Origin: Chara braunii
Taxonomy: Eukaryota; Streptophyta; Charophyceae; Charales; Characeae
Assembly: GCA_003427395.1 (NCBI GenBank)
Contig: BFEA01000067.1
Span: forward strand, 278,029-300,930
Direction of reading: 5' to 3'
DNA: 22,902 nucleotides
Part shown: one piece after another, positions 1-9,930 of the stretch
Layout of the letters: the number at the start of each line of letters is the position of its first letter
Position numbering within the stretch: the stretch's first letter is position 1
Notes under the pieces: generated by a model
The model's database searches: none
Told to the model about the DNA's origin: nothing
The model's input: only the letters and a program-made list of their open reading frames with translations
Translations under genes and position numbers: made by a program

Positions 1-88
<88 letters not shown>
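1..88. repeat. (CT)n microsatellite at the window edge
   Basis: This is an uninterrupted CT dinucleotide run of 44 units that begins at base 1. The right edge of the window is the complementary GA run, so both ends stop inside the same class of microsatellite. Confidence 0.98.
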
Positions 89-91
<3 letters not shown>

Positions 92-285
92 CGTTTGTTT
101 GTCTGTGCCTGTTCGCCTGTTTGTTTGTGTGTGTCGGTCTGTCTGTTCGCTTGTCTGTGTTTGTCGGTCTGTCAGTCTGTCAATTTGTCTGTCTATCTGT
201 CTGTTTCTGTCTGTTTGTTTGGTCTGTCAGGTTGCCCTGTGTCTGTCTGAATTTGTCTATTTCTCTTTCTTCCTCTGTCTGTGCT
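89..285. repeat. degenerate TCTG/TTTG tetranucleotide tract
   Basis: Imperfect tetranucleotides of the TSTK type (TCTG, TTTG, TCGG) continue directly from the CT run. Short reading frames through it give only V/C/L/S-rich low-complexity peptides and are not genes. Confidence 0.8.
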
Positions 286-458
286 TGTATGTTGAAGCAA
301 TCCCCGAGGTTTAAGACTTACATGCCCCTCTCTCTTACTCACCGTGCATGTGTGCGGTGAGTTGGTGAAATTTCGGCAAAACCAGTTTGTCGCAGTTACT
401 CGTCTGTCATCCTCTTTTCGTTATCTGCCTACGGTTTACGGCACAGTTCTGTTTGACG

Positions 459-640
459 ATATATATATATATATATAAGCATATTATATTGTTTGATTAT
501 GTATATATATATAGATATATCTAACACATGCAGATGTCCCTCCGTTCCTTTTCTCCCTCTCTCTCTGTCACACGCTCGTATACACGCACACACATACACA
601 CGCGTACACACACATACACACACATACACACACAACCATT
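459..640. repeat. (TA)n and (CACATA)n microsatellites
   Basis: A TA run at 459-477 and a second TATA-rich run at about 500-520 are followed by a CT-rich stretch. A CA tract interrupted every six bases by T (CACATA type) follows at about 585-633. No coding potential is seen. Confidence 0.85.
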
Positions 641-650
641 CAGACAAGTG

Positions 651-975
651 TGACAATGTATGTTTCCATATTCCAGTTGTAGTTTCTTGAACTTTCTTCC
701 AATTTTCCTCATCCTATCGATGAAAGTACCTGAGGTAGTCGCGCGATACACACACACACACACACTTACACACACACACGAGTGTGACAGTGCATATTTC
801 CATGTTCTAGTGAAAAATTCATACGATTTTTGTTCTTCCTACCGACGCAGGTACAGTGAACGCACCCGCGAGATAGGCAATACACACAACATACTCACAC
901 ACGTGGTAGTGTATACTTCCATGTTCTAGCGGTAGATTCACTCAGACACGTGGTAGTGTATACTTCCATGTTCTA
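651..975. repeat. four-copy repeat built around TTCCATRTTCYAG
   Basis: The block TTCCATRTTCYAG occurs at 664-676, 798-810, 917-929 and 964-976 (last base divergent). The first two copies are preceded by a (CA)n tract and AGTGTGACARTG. The last two share ACGTGGTAGTGTATAC upstream and are offset by 47 bp. Copies are also followed by related CGCGAGAT-type bases (CGCGCGAT, CGCGAGATAGG, CGCGAGATTAG). It looks like a short decaying tandem array of (CA)n-containing units of unequal length. Confidence 0.7.
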
Positions 976-1242
976 CAAGGAAGTGAGCCGCGAGATTAGA
1001 AACTTACATGTTCCTATCCTCTCTCTTTGTCGTCGTTGTCGTGAAAAAACCCTCCGAGGGAGTCGACTTGAAGCATGATTGGCGCTGCAGAATCTCTCGC
1101 CCACCATCAGAAACGACTCGCCCGTACCTCGCGAATTGGAAAAACACCCCAACCATGTGCAGAGAGTCCCTCGTAACTCATGCACAAGGTCCCAAACCCA
1201 CGCCCAGAACGTCTCCACAATCGACTGGAGGGGGAGGTAAGT

Positions 1243-1440
1243 TGTCCTCTCCACCCTCTCTTTTCTCCTTTTCCTCCTTCTCCTCCTTCTCCTCCTTCTT
1301 CTTCTTCTTCGCCTTCTTACTCCCTACTCTCCCTTTCCTCCTTCTCCTCCTTCTTCTTCTTCTTCTTCTTTGCCTTTTTCCTCCCTACTCTCCCTTTTCT
1401 CCTTCTCCTTTCTCTACCTTTCCACGACCTCCTCTCTCCC
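1243..1440. repeat. polypyrimidine TCC/TTC tract with internal tandem duplication
   Basis: This is an almost pure C/T tract. Within it, a block of roughly 60 bases (TCC and TTC triplets, then GCCTT, then TCCCTACTCTCCC) is present twice. The open frames across it encode only S/P/F/L runs, or E/K runs on the other strand, and are composition artefacts. Confidence 0.85.
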
Positions 1441-1841
1441 GCGATGTTATTCCCTCTCTTTCTCTCTGCGAAAGATCCATTACGACACACATCGTACTGA
1501 GACCACAACTCAGGAATGTCGACAGGCGCAAGCGCAATCAAGTCGGGCAGATGTATCACACACCCGCACACCTCCACCCTCGCATATGGTGCGCAGCGGA
1601 TGCAGGTCGCGACCACCTGCGCTATGTCAGCATGGTGCCTCTCGGATGGCAGACGGCGCAGAGCCTTCTTACCAGGTCACGACACTTCCCAAGTCAAACG
1701 GGACGCACTGTAGTGTGTATGGACACGAAGACATTACCACAACAAAGTCGCAACCGCTTTTCCGAAGTCTACGAGATGGGGGTGCTAAGGTTGAGGCTCG
1801 TTGATGGGTAAGTTGCTCCTTCTCGTTCTCTCCCTTCACCC

Positions 1842-1929
1842 CTTCTTCTTCTTCTTCTTCTTCTTCTTCTTCTACTTCTTCTTCTACTTCTTCTTCTACT
1901 TCTTCTTCTTCTTTTTCTTCTTCTTCTTC

Positions 1930-1961
<32 letters not shown>

Positions 1962-1989
1962 CTTCTTCTTCTTCTTCTTCTTCTTCTTT
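1842..1989. repeat. (TTC)n trinucleotide microsatellite
   Basis: About 49 TTC units with a few TAC interruptions. The plus frame reads as poly-Phe and the minus frame as poly-Glu; neither is credible as a protein. Purine/pyrimidine mirror-symmetric TTC/GAA tracts of this length can form triplex DNA, which is known for the class and not shown here. Confidence 0.95.
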
Positions 1990-2261
1990 ACGCGTCTCCG
2001 TACTACGCACTTCCTCCCCGCTCGTTTGCTAGTTGTTTCTTGGTCGCAGTGTCCTGCTCCAACTCATTCGCGCGGATCTGTTCCCTCGTGCTCTCTCCCT
2101 ACTCCCGCTCGCTTTTCTTTCTACTTCTCCCATATTACCCCCTCGCTCTTCCCCGCGTCGTGTCTCTCGCGCCTTCATGATGTCGCACCATTGTCCCTAA
2201 CAGCCAGTTTCTTTGTGATTTTGACCAGACGAGCCACTCGGCCGAATCGGTAACTAAAGGG
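1990..2261. other. unannotated C/T-rich stretch
   Basis: C/T-biased sequence between the TTC tract and an A-rich block. On the minus strand at about 2225-2245 there is GGCCGAGTGGC, which resembles the internal A-box of Ser/Leu tRNAs. No matching B-box or cloverleaf is visible, so no tRNA is called. Confidence 0.4.
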
Positions 2262-2575
2262 AAAAAAAAACTAAAAAAAATAGAAAAAAAAAACGAATCT
2301 AACTAAAAACAAAAATAAAAATGAAAGAAAAATAAAAAATGAAAAGAAATCCGAATTGATAACTACCCCATTGTGCCAACTGTCATAACAGGGCCTAACC
2401 ATAACTAATCCCGAAGTCAAGATCACGGGTTTAAGCCCCTGTCGTCGGAAGTCGGGGTTAAAGCGCAGCTCCCTTATAGTAGAAAAGGAGCTTGCTAAAG
2501 GGTCAGGGCAAATTCGATCCCTACGTTTCCAACTTGATAGTCTACCCCAAAACCTATTGAGCTAGCTCCTACTTC
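2262..2575 (-). mobile_element. tRNA-headed SINE-like element (candidate)
   Basis: Read on the minus strand, a Pol III A-box match TAGCTCAATAGG lies at 2564-2553. A B-box-like GGGATCGAAT lies at 2521-2512, the spacing expected in a tRNA. About 170 bp of non-tRNA body follows, and the element then runs into a T-rich tract on this strand (A-rich on plus, 2262-2345). A tRNA-related head plus unrelated body plus homopolymer-rich end is the SINE layout. The B-box is imperfect and no target duplication was found. The body also holds an inverted repeat, AGCTCCTACTTC with GAAGAGGAGC, at about 2564-2590. The 3' limit is uncertain because the A-rich tract may be independent. Confidence 0.45.
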
Positions 2576-2599
2576 GGTTAGAAGAGGAGCCACTATGTT

Positions 2600-3680
2600 A
2601 CATATAGAGTAGTGGGCTCAATCTGACCAGTGGCCCGAACCCATTTTCATGTGTGAGTACGCTTGTTAGTCTGCACGCCCGACTGAGTGTTTGCCGACTT
2701 TAGTGTGTGTGTGTCCCGCGAGGTTACTTGGTCGATCAGAAGGCCCGGACAACCGGTACTTACCCGTGGTTATGATATTGAGGGTTGTGGCAGGGAGAAA
2801 CACTGAAGTGGCGGGGAAAGAGGTCTGCGACACTTACGATCAACGAAAAATACTTAAGTAGTACGTAGGTCGGTACCTTACTAAGTAGAGGTAGATGTGC
2901 AGGGTACTTGAGGCTGAGCAGAAAAAGACAAAAGTCGGCATTTTTAGAAGTCCAGTACCGTTAGTCTGCGTTAGGTTGGCGGGTATCAGTTCAAGTAGCC
3001 TGAGTCCAGGCCCTGTGCGGACGATATCAGAGCTTGCAACAATGTCTTCCTCTGCAAAGGGATGAAGGCACCGGTCGCTCAGGTGCTTGCATGAACACGA
3101 AGTCGCCACTCGAAAGGCGACTTCTTCCCTACATACGGGAGACGGAGCTGGAGCCTCAACCCCACTCATGGCCAACAAGTAAGGACAAAGGTATCAACTA
3201 CCATTACCTATTACGGTAGGCAGTGTATTTTTCTTGGCCGCCCCGGTCGCATGGCCGGGGTTATATTAATTTTTCAGTCATCTTTAGATTTTTACTGTGG
3301 CGCGACCTGCCAACTTTCGCATACCGGCCGGTCTGACACTCCTAGACGCATTCTAATTCATTTTTGCCTTACCGCCTGAGCCTTTGACTGATTTAGATCG
3401 TGGTCACTGCATCCCGCACGACCTTTTCTTTGTTCTCTTTCAACCCTCCGGCCCTTGCGGCCGAAGACTTTTACTTTTGCTAACTTTTACCTGTTTTCGT
3501 ACATGTCGTATCACTGCGTATGGTTACCTAGCAACCTCGGCCTCAATGGTCGAGAAGTTTGCTTCACGGTCCCATGCTAAAAAAATTCTCACTTTTTACT
3601 CCAAACCGCCTCTGGCATGGCAACCGACGTTGATACTGCTTCGAATGCAAAATTATGAGCAAATACCCTTGTAAGGGTGT
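2600..3680. other. no recognisable gene
   Basis: About 1.1 kb without tandem repeats, tRNA boxes, or reading frames longer than about 112 codons. The frames that exist (e.g. minus 3178-2840, plus 3384-3674) show no domain motif I recognise. It is treated as anonymous intergenic or decayed repeat sequence. Confidence 0.5.
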
Positions 3681-4306
3681 TTGCTCCGACAGCGCGCGGA
3701 GGAGGAGGATGCTTCATCAAGTCCTGGTCGAAGGGCTGGATACCGTGGCCTTGTAGTTCAGGTTTGTTGCGCCATAGGTTGCAGTGTTCTTCCACGAGCG
3801 ACGCCGAGGTGGTGGATGAACAGGTGGAGGGGGGGGGATGGGAGGATCTCGGGCAATGCGATGATGCGATGGAGTACTTCTGGCAGAAGTTGTGTATGTC
3901 GCCACATGTCTTTCGAGCAAACCGTGGCGACGGCCGTGGCGACGGCCGTGATGGTCGTGCTCTTTCGTTGTCAGCAGGAGAGGGCATTGGGCAGAATGAA
4001 AGTGCAGATCCGTGCGCGGAGGAGGAAGACGCTTCATCAAGTCCTAGTCGAAGGGTTGATGGCCATCACCGAGGCTGTAGTTCAGGTTTGCTGCGCCATG
4101 GGTTGCAGTGTTCTTCCACGAGTGACGCCGAGGTGGTGGATGAACAGGAGGACAGGGGGGGAATGGGAGGATCTCAGGCAATGCGATGATGCGATGGAGG
4201 AGTACTTGTGGGAGAAGTTGTGTATGTCGCCACGTGTCTTTCGGGCGATGGGGATTGCATCTAGTGTGGACGAATGCCCGCGGGACGTGCTGCCGATGTT
4301 GATGTG
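3677..4306 (+). pseudogene. duplicated coding-like module, possibly from a PIF/Harbinger-type transposase
   Basis: A plus-strand frame (170 codons from 3677) runs through one module and into a second copy offset by exactly 320 bp (copy 1 about 3693-3919, copy 2 about 4013-4247). Both copies encode an acidic/serine segment (EEEDASSSP), then LQCSSTSDAEVVDEQ, then WEDL.QCDDAM, ending in KLCMSP.VFRA. Copy 2 has an in-frame extra GAG. Its second half is in the +1 frame because of an indel in a poly-G run near 4155; copy 1 is frame-broken near its start. Conservation of the peptide through the duplication suggests a former protein. The closing F..KL.MSP.VF pattern resembles the segment upstream of the catalytic domain in plant PIF/Harbinger transposases. 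That is weak motif-level evidence, and no DDE core is present. The unit spacer holds a 12-bp tandem (CCGTGGCGACGG) at 3922-3945. Confidence 0.45.
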
Positions 4307-4312
4307 ATCTGC

Positions 4313-5210
4313 AGTCGGGGTCGATACCTCGTCTTCTCTGCTGGAGACCTTCGATAGAAGTCGGCCATCAACAATAGAGGATGCACGCGTGGAATGGGAG
4401 AACCACGGCAAGCAAAATTGTGACTAGGAGCAGCAGTGACAAACTTCAATAGAGATCTGTCATCAACGACACGTATGACAGGGCCGTAATTCTACGATGA
4501 TGGTGAAGGTCCACTGAACGGGGATGATGAAGGAGCAGACGGTAGAGAATAGCATACGACACACACACTCTAACGGGTTGTACTCCCTTGCACTGCGAGC
4601 CGGGCCGTGGCCTGCGTGGTGGCTTCTAAAGTGGTCCACTGAAGACCTGCTCTTCGCTTACCGGCCGTCCATGCTAACATCCTTCTTCGCAAACTGCCTC
4701 TTACGTGTACGTCCAGACACCTTGCCCAGGATACAGATGTGGAAGAAGACAACAAGGACAAGCAAAAGGATGGTCAGGAGCAGAAGTGGCAGTCTTCGAA
4801 AGACGTTGGCCATGAAACTTGGCACGTGGGGAAGGGCAATAGGCTAGTAGCTAGACGATGACGGTACACCTCCAGCAAACGGCGACGAACAGGGCTGCAA
4901 ACGGCAGATCGCAGCGTGAGACAAACGCTTTGTAACGTTTTTCGTCGCGGAATACAGTGGGCAATCGGAGCAAGGGGGTGGGCTGAGGTATTCAAATTTG
5001 CTGACCATTCAACCCCTTTCCGTTTGGCGGCACGCACTGCGAGGGAGAACACTGAATCGACGATGTCCGCGGGGGCCGGCCGGCCACCAATGGTTATCGT
5101 TGGCGTAAGGTTTCCGGAAGCCGAATGTTGAAGACCCAAGATGTCCGTGCGCTGCCCGGTAGGAACTCCAATGGACCAGCCGACGAAAATTTATTGCCGA
5201 TGACGGGTGC

Positions 5211-5214
<4 letters not shown>
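4313..5214. other. no recognisable gene
   Basis: About 900 bp following the duplicated module. Short frames (plus 4524-4847, minus 5139-4774) lack recognisable motifs. Small partial repeats such as CATCAACRAYA (4368 and about 4462) suggest further decayed copies of local sequence. Confidence 0.45.

Positions 5215-5256
<42 letters not shown>
5215..5256. repeat. 42-base poly-T tract near an assembly ambiguity
   Basis: An unbroken run of 42 T residues, followed 51 bp later by the single undetermined base of the window (N at 5307). It may be the A-tail of a minus-strand retroposon, but no duplicated flanks were found. Tract length and the N are likely sites of sequencing error. Confidence 0.85.
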
Positions 5257-5257
<1 letters not shown>

Positions 5258-5315
5258 AAAACCGGGCGGTGCTAGAGGTGCTGGTATGAGCAGACACCGC
5301 TAGCACNCCCAAGAC

Positions 5316-5372
5316 GGCTCCATCTATTGGTGGGGAGCAACACCTGCTGGAAACCGGGTCCAGCGTCCCTTA
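5316..5372. repeat. dispersed repeat block shared with 9863-9920
   Basis: Starting at GCTCCAT, this block aligns with 9863-9920 at roughly three quarters identity. Conserved words include GGGGAGCAACA and CCAGYGTCCCTT. Differences are mostly C/T or G/A, including within the CACGTG-like core, as expected for decay by cytosine deamination. The second copy lies just downstream of LINE endonuclease coding sequence, so this one may be an orphan piece of the same element. A shorter match (GGGGAGCAACACGTG) is at 10016-10030. Confidence 0.6.
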
Positions 5373-6640
5373 CATGCATTTGCCGCTCCGATTATCGCGG
5401 ATCCTTGACCTCCAAGCGAGCTCGGGAGGTCCCTTGGGGAACGCCACCAAATAGCTGTAGCCCGAGGACGCCCCAAGGATTCCCTGAGGAAATGTTTTCA
5501 CTTTTTTTTTCGTTTTCATCCCGAGGATAGGTGGAACGAAAATTTCCTCGGGGGATTTACGCGCCCGAGGAGTGTCTAACGAGCCCCAAGGTTGTGGCCA
5601 CCTGGATTTTGGGTCCTCTTAGACTGCTCCAGTCACACTGCGAGATCACATTTCCCGCCAATCTCTTCGTCTTAAATTCCTTTTCATTTCCGCAGGTTGA
5701 TTCCAAACAAGAAAGTGAATTTGCGATGACCTCCCGCGGTTACTCGCAAATTCCCAACCCCCGCGGCCCCTCAGGCCGCTGACAAATGGAGTCACAAATA
5801 AAAGTAGTTGGAGAAATGAGATCCTTGCGTGACTATACCTGGACACTTTTTTTTTCGGGATTTTGGGGATTATGAGGATTTGGTACCGCAGTTTGAGCGT
5901 GCCCCAAATGTGCAAAGGCCCTGAGACATGTAGAGCAGAGGCTACAGCAACTGATACTGTGCATCCCTCTAACACGTGGAAACTCTTGCTGCACAACAGT
6001 CAACTCCCTAGCCAAGGTTTTTGGTGCGTGCGAAACGACGGGCGGATGTAGTTCGAGTATCTTTCAAGTTCTAGATGAACTGGTAGAAAGAGGACATGCA
6101 GCAAATGAGTGGAGAGCAGAAGCTTCCTTTTCCTAATACAAGGGAACTGAGGTAGTTTGGAAACGTACGCATGCAGTCTTGTCTGAGATGACAGAAGCAT
6201 TGGTACTCACTCAGAACACTCAGAACACTCAAGAGCGCAACTCAAGGGACTGTTGCGGTCTGGAAAGTGAGACTACCGGTAGGGATGACGTGGATGCAAT
6301 GCTTAGCAGCGGACCTACAATCTGCAGGATGGGACCTGCAAAAAAATGGATAGATGATGACCGTAGATGCTTATGCATCGATGGTGGTACGGCCCTGCTG
6401 AAAGAAAGAAATAAAAGGGAAAACTGTGGCTGTGGCACACTTTTAGTTTGAAATAGGCAACAAAAGACAAAGTGGCGCCCATGTCATGATGTGACTTTTG
6501 AAATGTGCAAGTTTAGCGGGAGTCTAAAACTGCACCCGTCATTACCCACAGTGCCGCTTGGCAGATTTAGGGTAGCCTTTTTTGCTCCATTTCGAGAACT
6601 GCTATAATTAGCAGCTAAGTTTGCCTATTTTGAACGTCGG
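5373..6640. other. no recognisable gene
   Basis: About 1.25 kb of mixed composition. Frames reach 80-116 codons (plus 5531-5782, minus 5996-5646, plus 6179-6451), but none shows a recognisable motif or a homologue elsewhere in the window. Confidence 0.45.
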
Positions 6641-6659
6641 GTGTGACTCCAACGTACTT

Positions 6660-7187
6660 GCCCCGAATTAAAAAGAAACCTGTAACCACAGTGGCAAAGC
6701 GCAGGAACCGCCAGGAAGGACCAAGACCTGCTGGCCATTACTGAAGACCAGTTTTCTTCACTTTGGGTACAGATCAAGCAACTACTGTCTCAGAAGACCA
6801 GGGGTAGTTTTGATGACTCCAGACAACAGTGGCAACTGCGTCTGCGTTTCCTTGGTTCACAGTCATATCTGGGAACGGTGGCAGTACCATTTGAAGAAGA
6901 TTACAGCTGGCAAGTTTGAGCGGTCTGATGACTGGATACTGTCAGGCACTCACCAGTCCATGGAACAAGGAGAGAAAGAGTGGCTCAATGTGGCACAGGC
7001 AGCTCGTGCTACACTGATGAAACTCATTTGGGACGATCGGAATGATCAATTGTTCAGGAAAAAGTTTGTATCTGACGTGACCATTAAACCTCCAGTACGT
7101 TTCTCATACATCGGCTGCGGGCCTGCACGCCAAGCTCGACCGATGTATCTGGCCGCTGCCACCAGTACCTTGCTGCCTCCATGTTAA
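6660..7187 (+). pseudogene. LINE ORF2 C-terminal fragment (after the reverse transcriptase)
   Basis: The plus frame 6810-7187 (125 codons) carries IWERWQYHL, then DDWILSG, then AARATLMKLIWDDRNDQLF. A Trp-rich stretch followed by (I/L)W..RN...F is characteristic of the segment after the RT domain (zf-RVT region) of plant-type non-LTR retrotransposon ORF2 proteins. The segment before HIWERW has a C.C...H arrangement, as the decayed zinc knuckle would. A second open frame upstream (about 6690-6920, with QQWQLRLRFLG) overlaps in another register, so at least one frameshift has occurred. No RT catalytic FADD/YADD motif is present; the element is 5'-truncated and dead. The 3' end is undefined, with no A-tail seen directly after it. 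Confidence 0.6.
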
Positions 7188-7189
7188 CC

Positions 7190-8330
7190 GTCCTGTGCTT
7201 TTTTCTGTAGCGGGGAAAGGTACTGGCGGCTTACAACAACAGTTACTCAGGTAATTAGAACCACAATTGTCAGTGACTGGACTGGTAGGCATTCAGGGAA
7301 AAACCAGAGGAAAGCAAGGAAGTGGTTTTATGATACCTGGGGAAGGAACATCAGTCTGCCCAGATTGGAGGGAAACACTAAGATCAAGTTTTGTTGTGAT
7401 AAGCCAAGCTCCGTACCTCGCAGTTTTTTTTTTTTTGTAAAACATGCCCCCGCCAGTGTTAGTGTACCCTTTGGGCTAAAACCCGAAGTAAGCCCCGAAG
7501 TACGGATCTTGACTACTTACAGGAAGCGGGGTCCGTTTCCAAATTTTTACGGGCCCATTGCATGTATCTTTTGAGATTGCCCCTGTCCTTGTTCAAATTA
7601 GTCTCACGCAGCCTATTAGCGACAGTGCAGGAATTCCAAAAAACAATTATGAGTTTCGATTGACAGCGCACAGCCATTTTTGAATTCATGCTTGCCACGC
7701 AAGCTCGCTCCCCGCTTTGGGCACGCACACCGACTTCCTTTCTTGCTGTCCTTCGTCTAAGCGCACCTCTTCATCTTCCTCCAAACCCTTCGTCCAATCC
7801 CTTCCTTGATTCTTCGGCGCAGTTGATTGGTCATCACTTGGGTTGGTCGGATCAAGCCGCAAGAGCAAACTTATGCACGCGGCTTGAACGACCACCCCGA
7901 GTGAACGAATTTTTTGATCATCCCACCTTATTCAACCTTCCAGAATCTTCCTCCTTCGGTTCTGCTCATCTACACCCCTCACCGCCCGCATTACATGTTG
8001 GTGCCCCACTGCCTTCTACGCTATAAATTTGTGCAGCCCCTTCCTCTCACTCTCTTTGATCTCAGCTGCAATGCTGCACAAGCTATGCACAAGGACTGCG
8101 GCGCCGAACAGGCTCGACGTGCCCAAGGAGGGGGTGAAGTGACGGCATGGGGTGGAATTAGCGGTAGACTCGGGGGCAAGGCAGTTGGAGGGACTAAGCG
8201 GTGGTGGAGACGGGAACGTAGCCAGCGGCAGGACCTTCTGGCTATGGTTGACTTGCATTTGGTTGGGGATGTGCATGCGGAGTGCCAACACTGTTGTAAT
8301 TTTTGAATAGCGAGGGACTTGCTTCTTCTC
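7190..8330. other. no recognisable gene
   Basis: About 1.1 kb. Overlapping frames at 7688-8026 and 7914-8306 are proline/serine-rich or glycine-rich without identifiable motifs. A 12-T run occurs at about 7424-7435. Confidence 0.45.
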
Positions 8331-8407
8331 CATCGCTGCTTTGTCCAAAGTGTCGTGTGTGCCGCAGACCATCGCTGCTTTGTCCAAGTGTCGTGTGTGC
8401 CTCAGAC
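8331..8407. repeat. 39-bp tandem duplication
   Basis: A unit beginning CATCGCTGCTTTGTCCAA occurs at 8331-8369 and again at 8370-8407. The second copy lacks one A and has one G-to-T change (GCCGCAGAC versus GCCTCAGAC). It is a recent local duplication. Confidence 0.9.
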
Positions 8408-9250
8408 CAAGTGTGGATACTCAATCGAGTGGATGGAGTTGGGTGCGAGTGTCTACGGATGTTGAATGCTTCGATATTGGAAATTTGATGGATGTATGGA
8501 TGTGGAAAGACTGCATGATAGTCTTTGTTGTCGTTGCGCACATGGGTGCGGTCCTTGGGGTTCTTGGGGCCCTTGGGTCTTGGGCGTTTTCTTGCATGCA
8601 TGAGTGTGCTGATGTTGTCTGTTTCCCGACTAACTGCTGATCCCCGCGCCTCGCGCACGTGTGATTATGTCTGGTGTTGAATGAGTTGTGTTTCTATCCT
8701 TAAGCTGACGGGCGGAATTTTTCCCATGCCCCGCCCTTCAGCCCTTATCTAAATTTTGGAATTTTGCAGTTATCCCGGCCAGCCAAAGTTTCTGGAACGA
8801 CTCTCGAGACTGAGGTGAGGACCCCAGTTTCGCCCTGGCGGTTCAACCCCCGCCCAAAATCCTCGGCCACACCCCAACTACTCTGTTTGGCATGCCACGA
8901 GTATGGGAAGCTGCATGGGGTGTGAGCTTGCATATCAGATTATTCATGGTTACTGTCACCGGTGGGACATGGGGAACGTTTGTATTGTCCTCCATGAACA
9001 CTAGCCAATCTGGAAGTTTTGTGTTTGTTGGTAAGAAGGTTTTTTTTTGGGCGGGGGAGGGGACACTGGACTCGGTTTCCAAGAGCCAAAGTTGAGTAAT
9101 GGACCACTAATGGCCCCAGTTTACTGTTTCGTCTACCCAGTTGTATGTGGGGAATTCCTGGCCCTGATTGTGTCCTCTGGAAATAAAACGTTACGTGGTC
9201 CCCCCACCCCAAAACAAAAAAAAAAGTGAGGCCTCGTCAACACTCAGGTT
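8408..9250. other. no recognisable gene
   Basis: About 840 bp with only short frames (up to 138 codons on the minus strand, 8658-8242, His/Arg/Pro-rich). I see no domain motif, tRNA box or tandem structure. Confidence 0.45.
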
Positions 9251-9253
9251 GGG

Positions 9254-9455
9254 ATGCCGTTGGACTCACATGTCCGACTCGGCGACTTCTCCATAAGTCC
9301 TGACAGGGACATTCAGGCAAAAAAGAGGTTCAGATGCCGTTGGACTCACATGTTTCACTCAACGACTTTTCCATAAGTCCTGGCAGGGACATGCAGACAA
9401 AAAAGAGGTTTGCATGCCGTTGTACTCACATGTCCGACTCGGCAACTTCTCCATG
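9254..9455. repeat. 80-bp minisatellite, about 2.5 copies
   Basis: The word ATGCCGTTGKACTCACATGT recurs at 9254, 9334 and 9414, a period of exactly 80 bp. Each full unit continues with a GACTTYTCCATAAGTCC block and ends in CAAAAAAGAGGTT. The third unit is cut short after CTTCTCCAT. Units differ by several substitutions but no indels, so the array is moderately old. Confidence 0.92.
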
Positions 9456-9659
9456 CCTCTGACGAGGTAGTGACATCTCGCAAGTTTGCTTCCACGATAT
9501 CGTTTTGCTTGCCCGTGTGGCAATGTGAACGCGAAACAATGTCGGCTTTTTCTCGTTTCATGTGCCGTGAGACCCTGGTACCCCCGGATTGGGAATAGGC
9601 AAATAACAAATGGATACAATCAAAGCATAATATGGAACATATAAAAACTGGTCTCGGGC

Positions 9660-9930
9660 CACCAGCACGACAAATGTGGACCTATGGCGAGCGTGGATAA
9701 ACGACAAGCCGTCTGGCAACAGCTGCGAGGAGTAGGTGGCAGATCCTGGATGGACATCATTTGCATCCAGGAAACACACCTAACAGCCTCCCCGAGTTCC
9801 CACAACATACACGAGCGCACAAACTGGCCTGGCCCTTTTCTTTTTTTTTCTAATGGGATAATGCTCCATTCTATTCGTGGGGAGCAACATGTGTTGGGAA
9901 TTGGGCCCAGTGTCCCTTTGAGGATGTAGA
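9660..9930 (+). pseudogene. LINE ORF2 N-terminal AP-endonuclease fragment
   Basis: The plus frame 9684-9929 reads KRQAVWQQLRG, then DIICIQETHL. The QETH motif carries a catalytic Glu of the exonuclease-endonuclease-phosphatase fold found at the start of LINE ORF2 proteins. The usual context, NV.GL before KR..V...L and then D(I/V)(I/V)C.QETH, is present: NVDLWRAW lies just upstream in a neighbouring frame (about 9674-9698), implying a frameshift. About 30 residues later comes NWPGPFLFF, matching the W.G segment usual in this domain. The frame ends at 9929 and no later endonuclease or RT motifs follow, so it is a truncated relic. Its end contains the block shared with 5316-5372. Confidence 0.7.

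Noticed and set aside
2222-2250. tRNA-Ser A-box on the minus strand
   Set aside because: GGCCGAGTGGC alone, with no B-box at tRNA spacing.
1008-2253. Long plus-strand frames (267 and 150 codons) and their acidic minus-strand counterparts
   Set aside because: They run through TCC/TTC low-complexity tracts; the peptides are poly-S/P/F or poly-E and have no independent support.
9254-9455. CRISPR-like array
   Set aside because: Units are contiguous with no unique spacers, period 80 bp, and the context is eukaryotic; it is a plain minisatellite.
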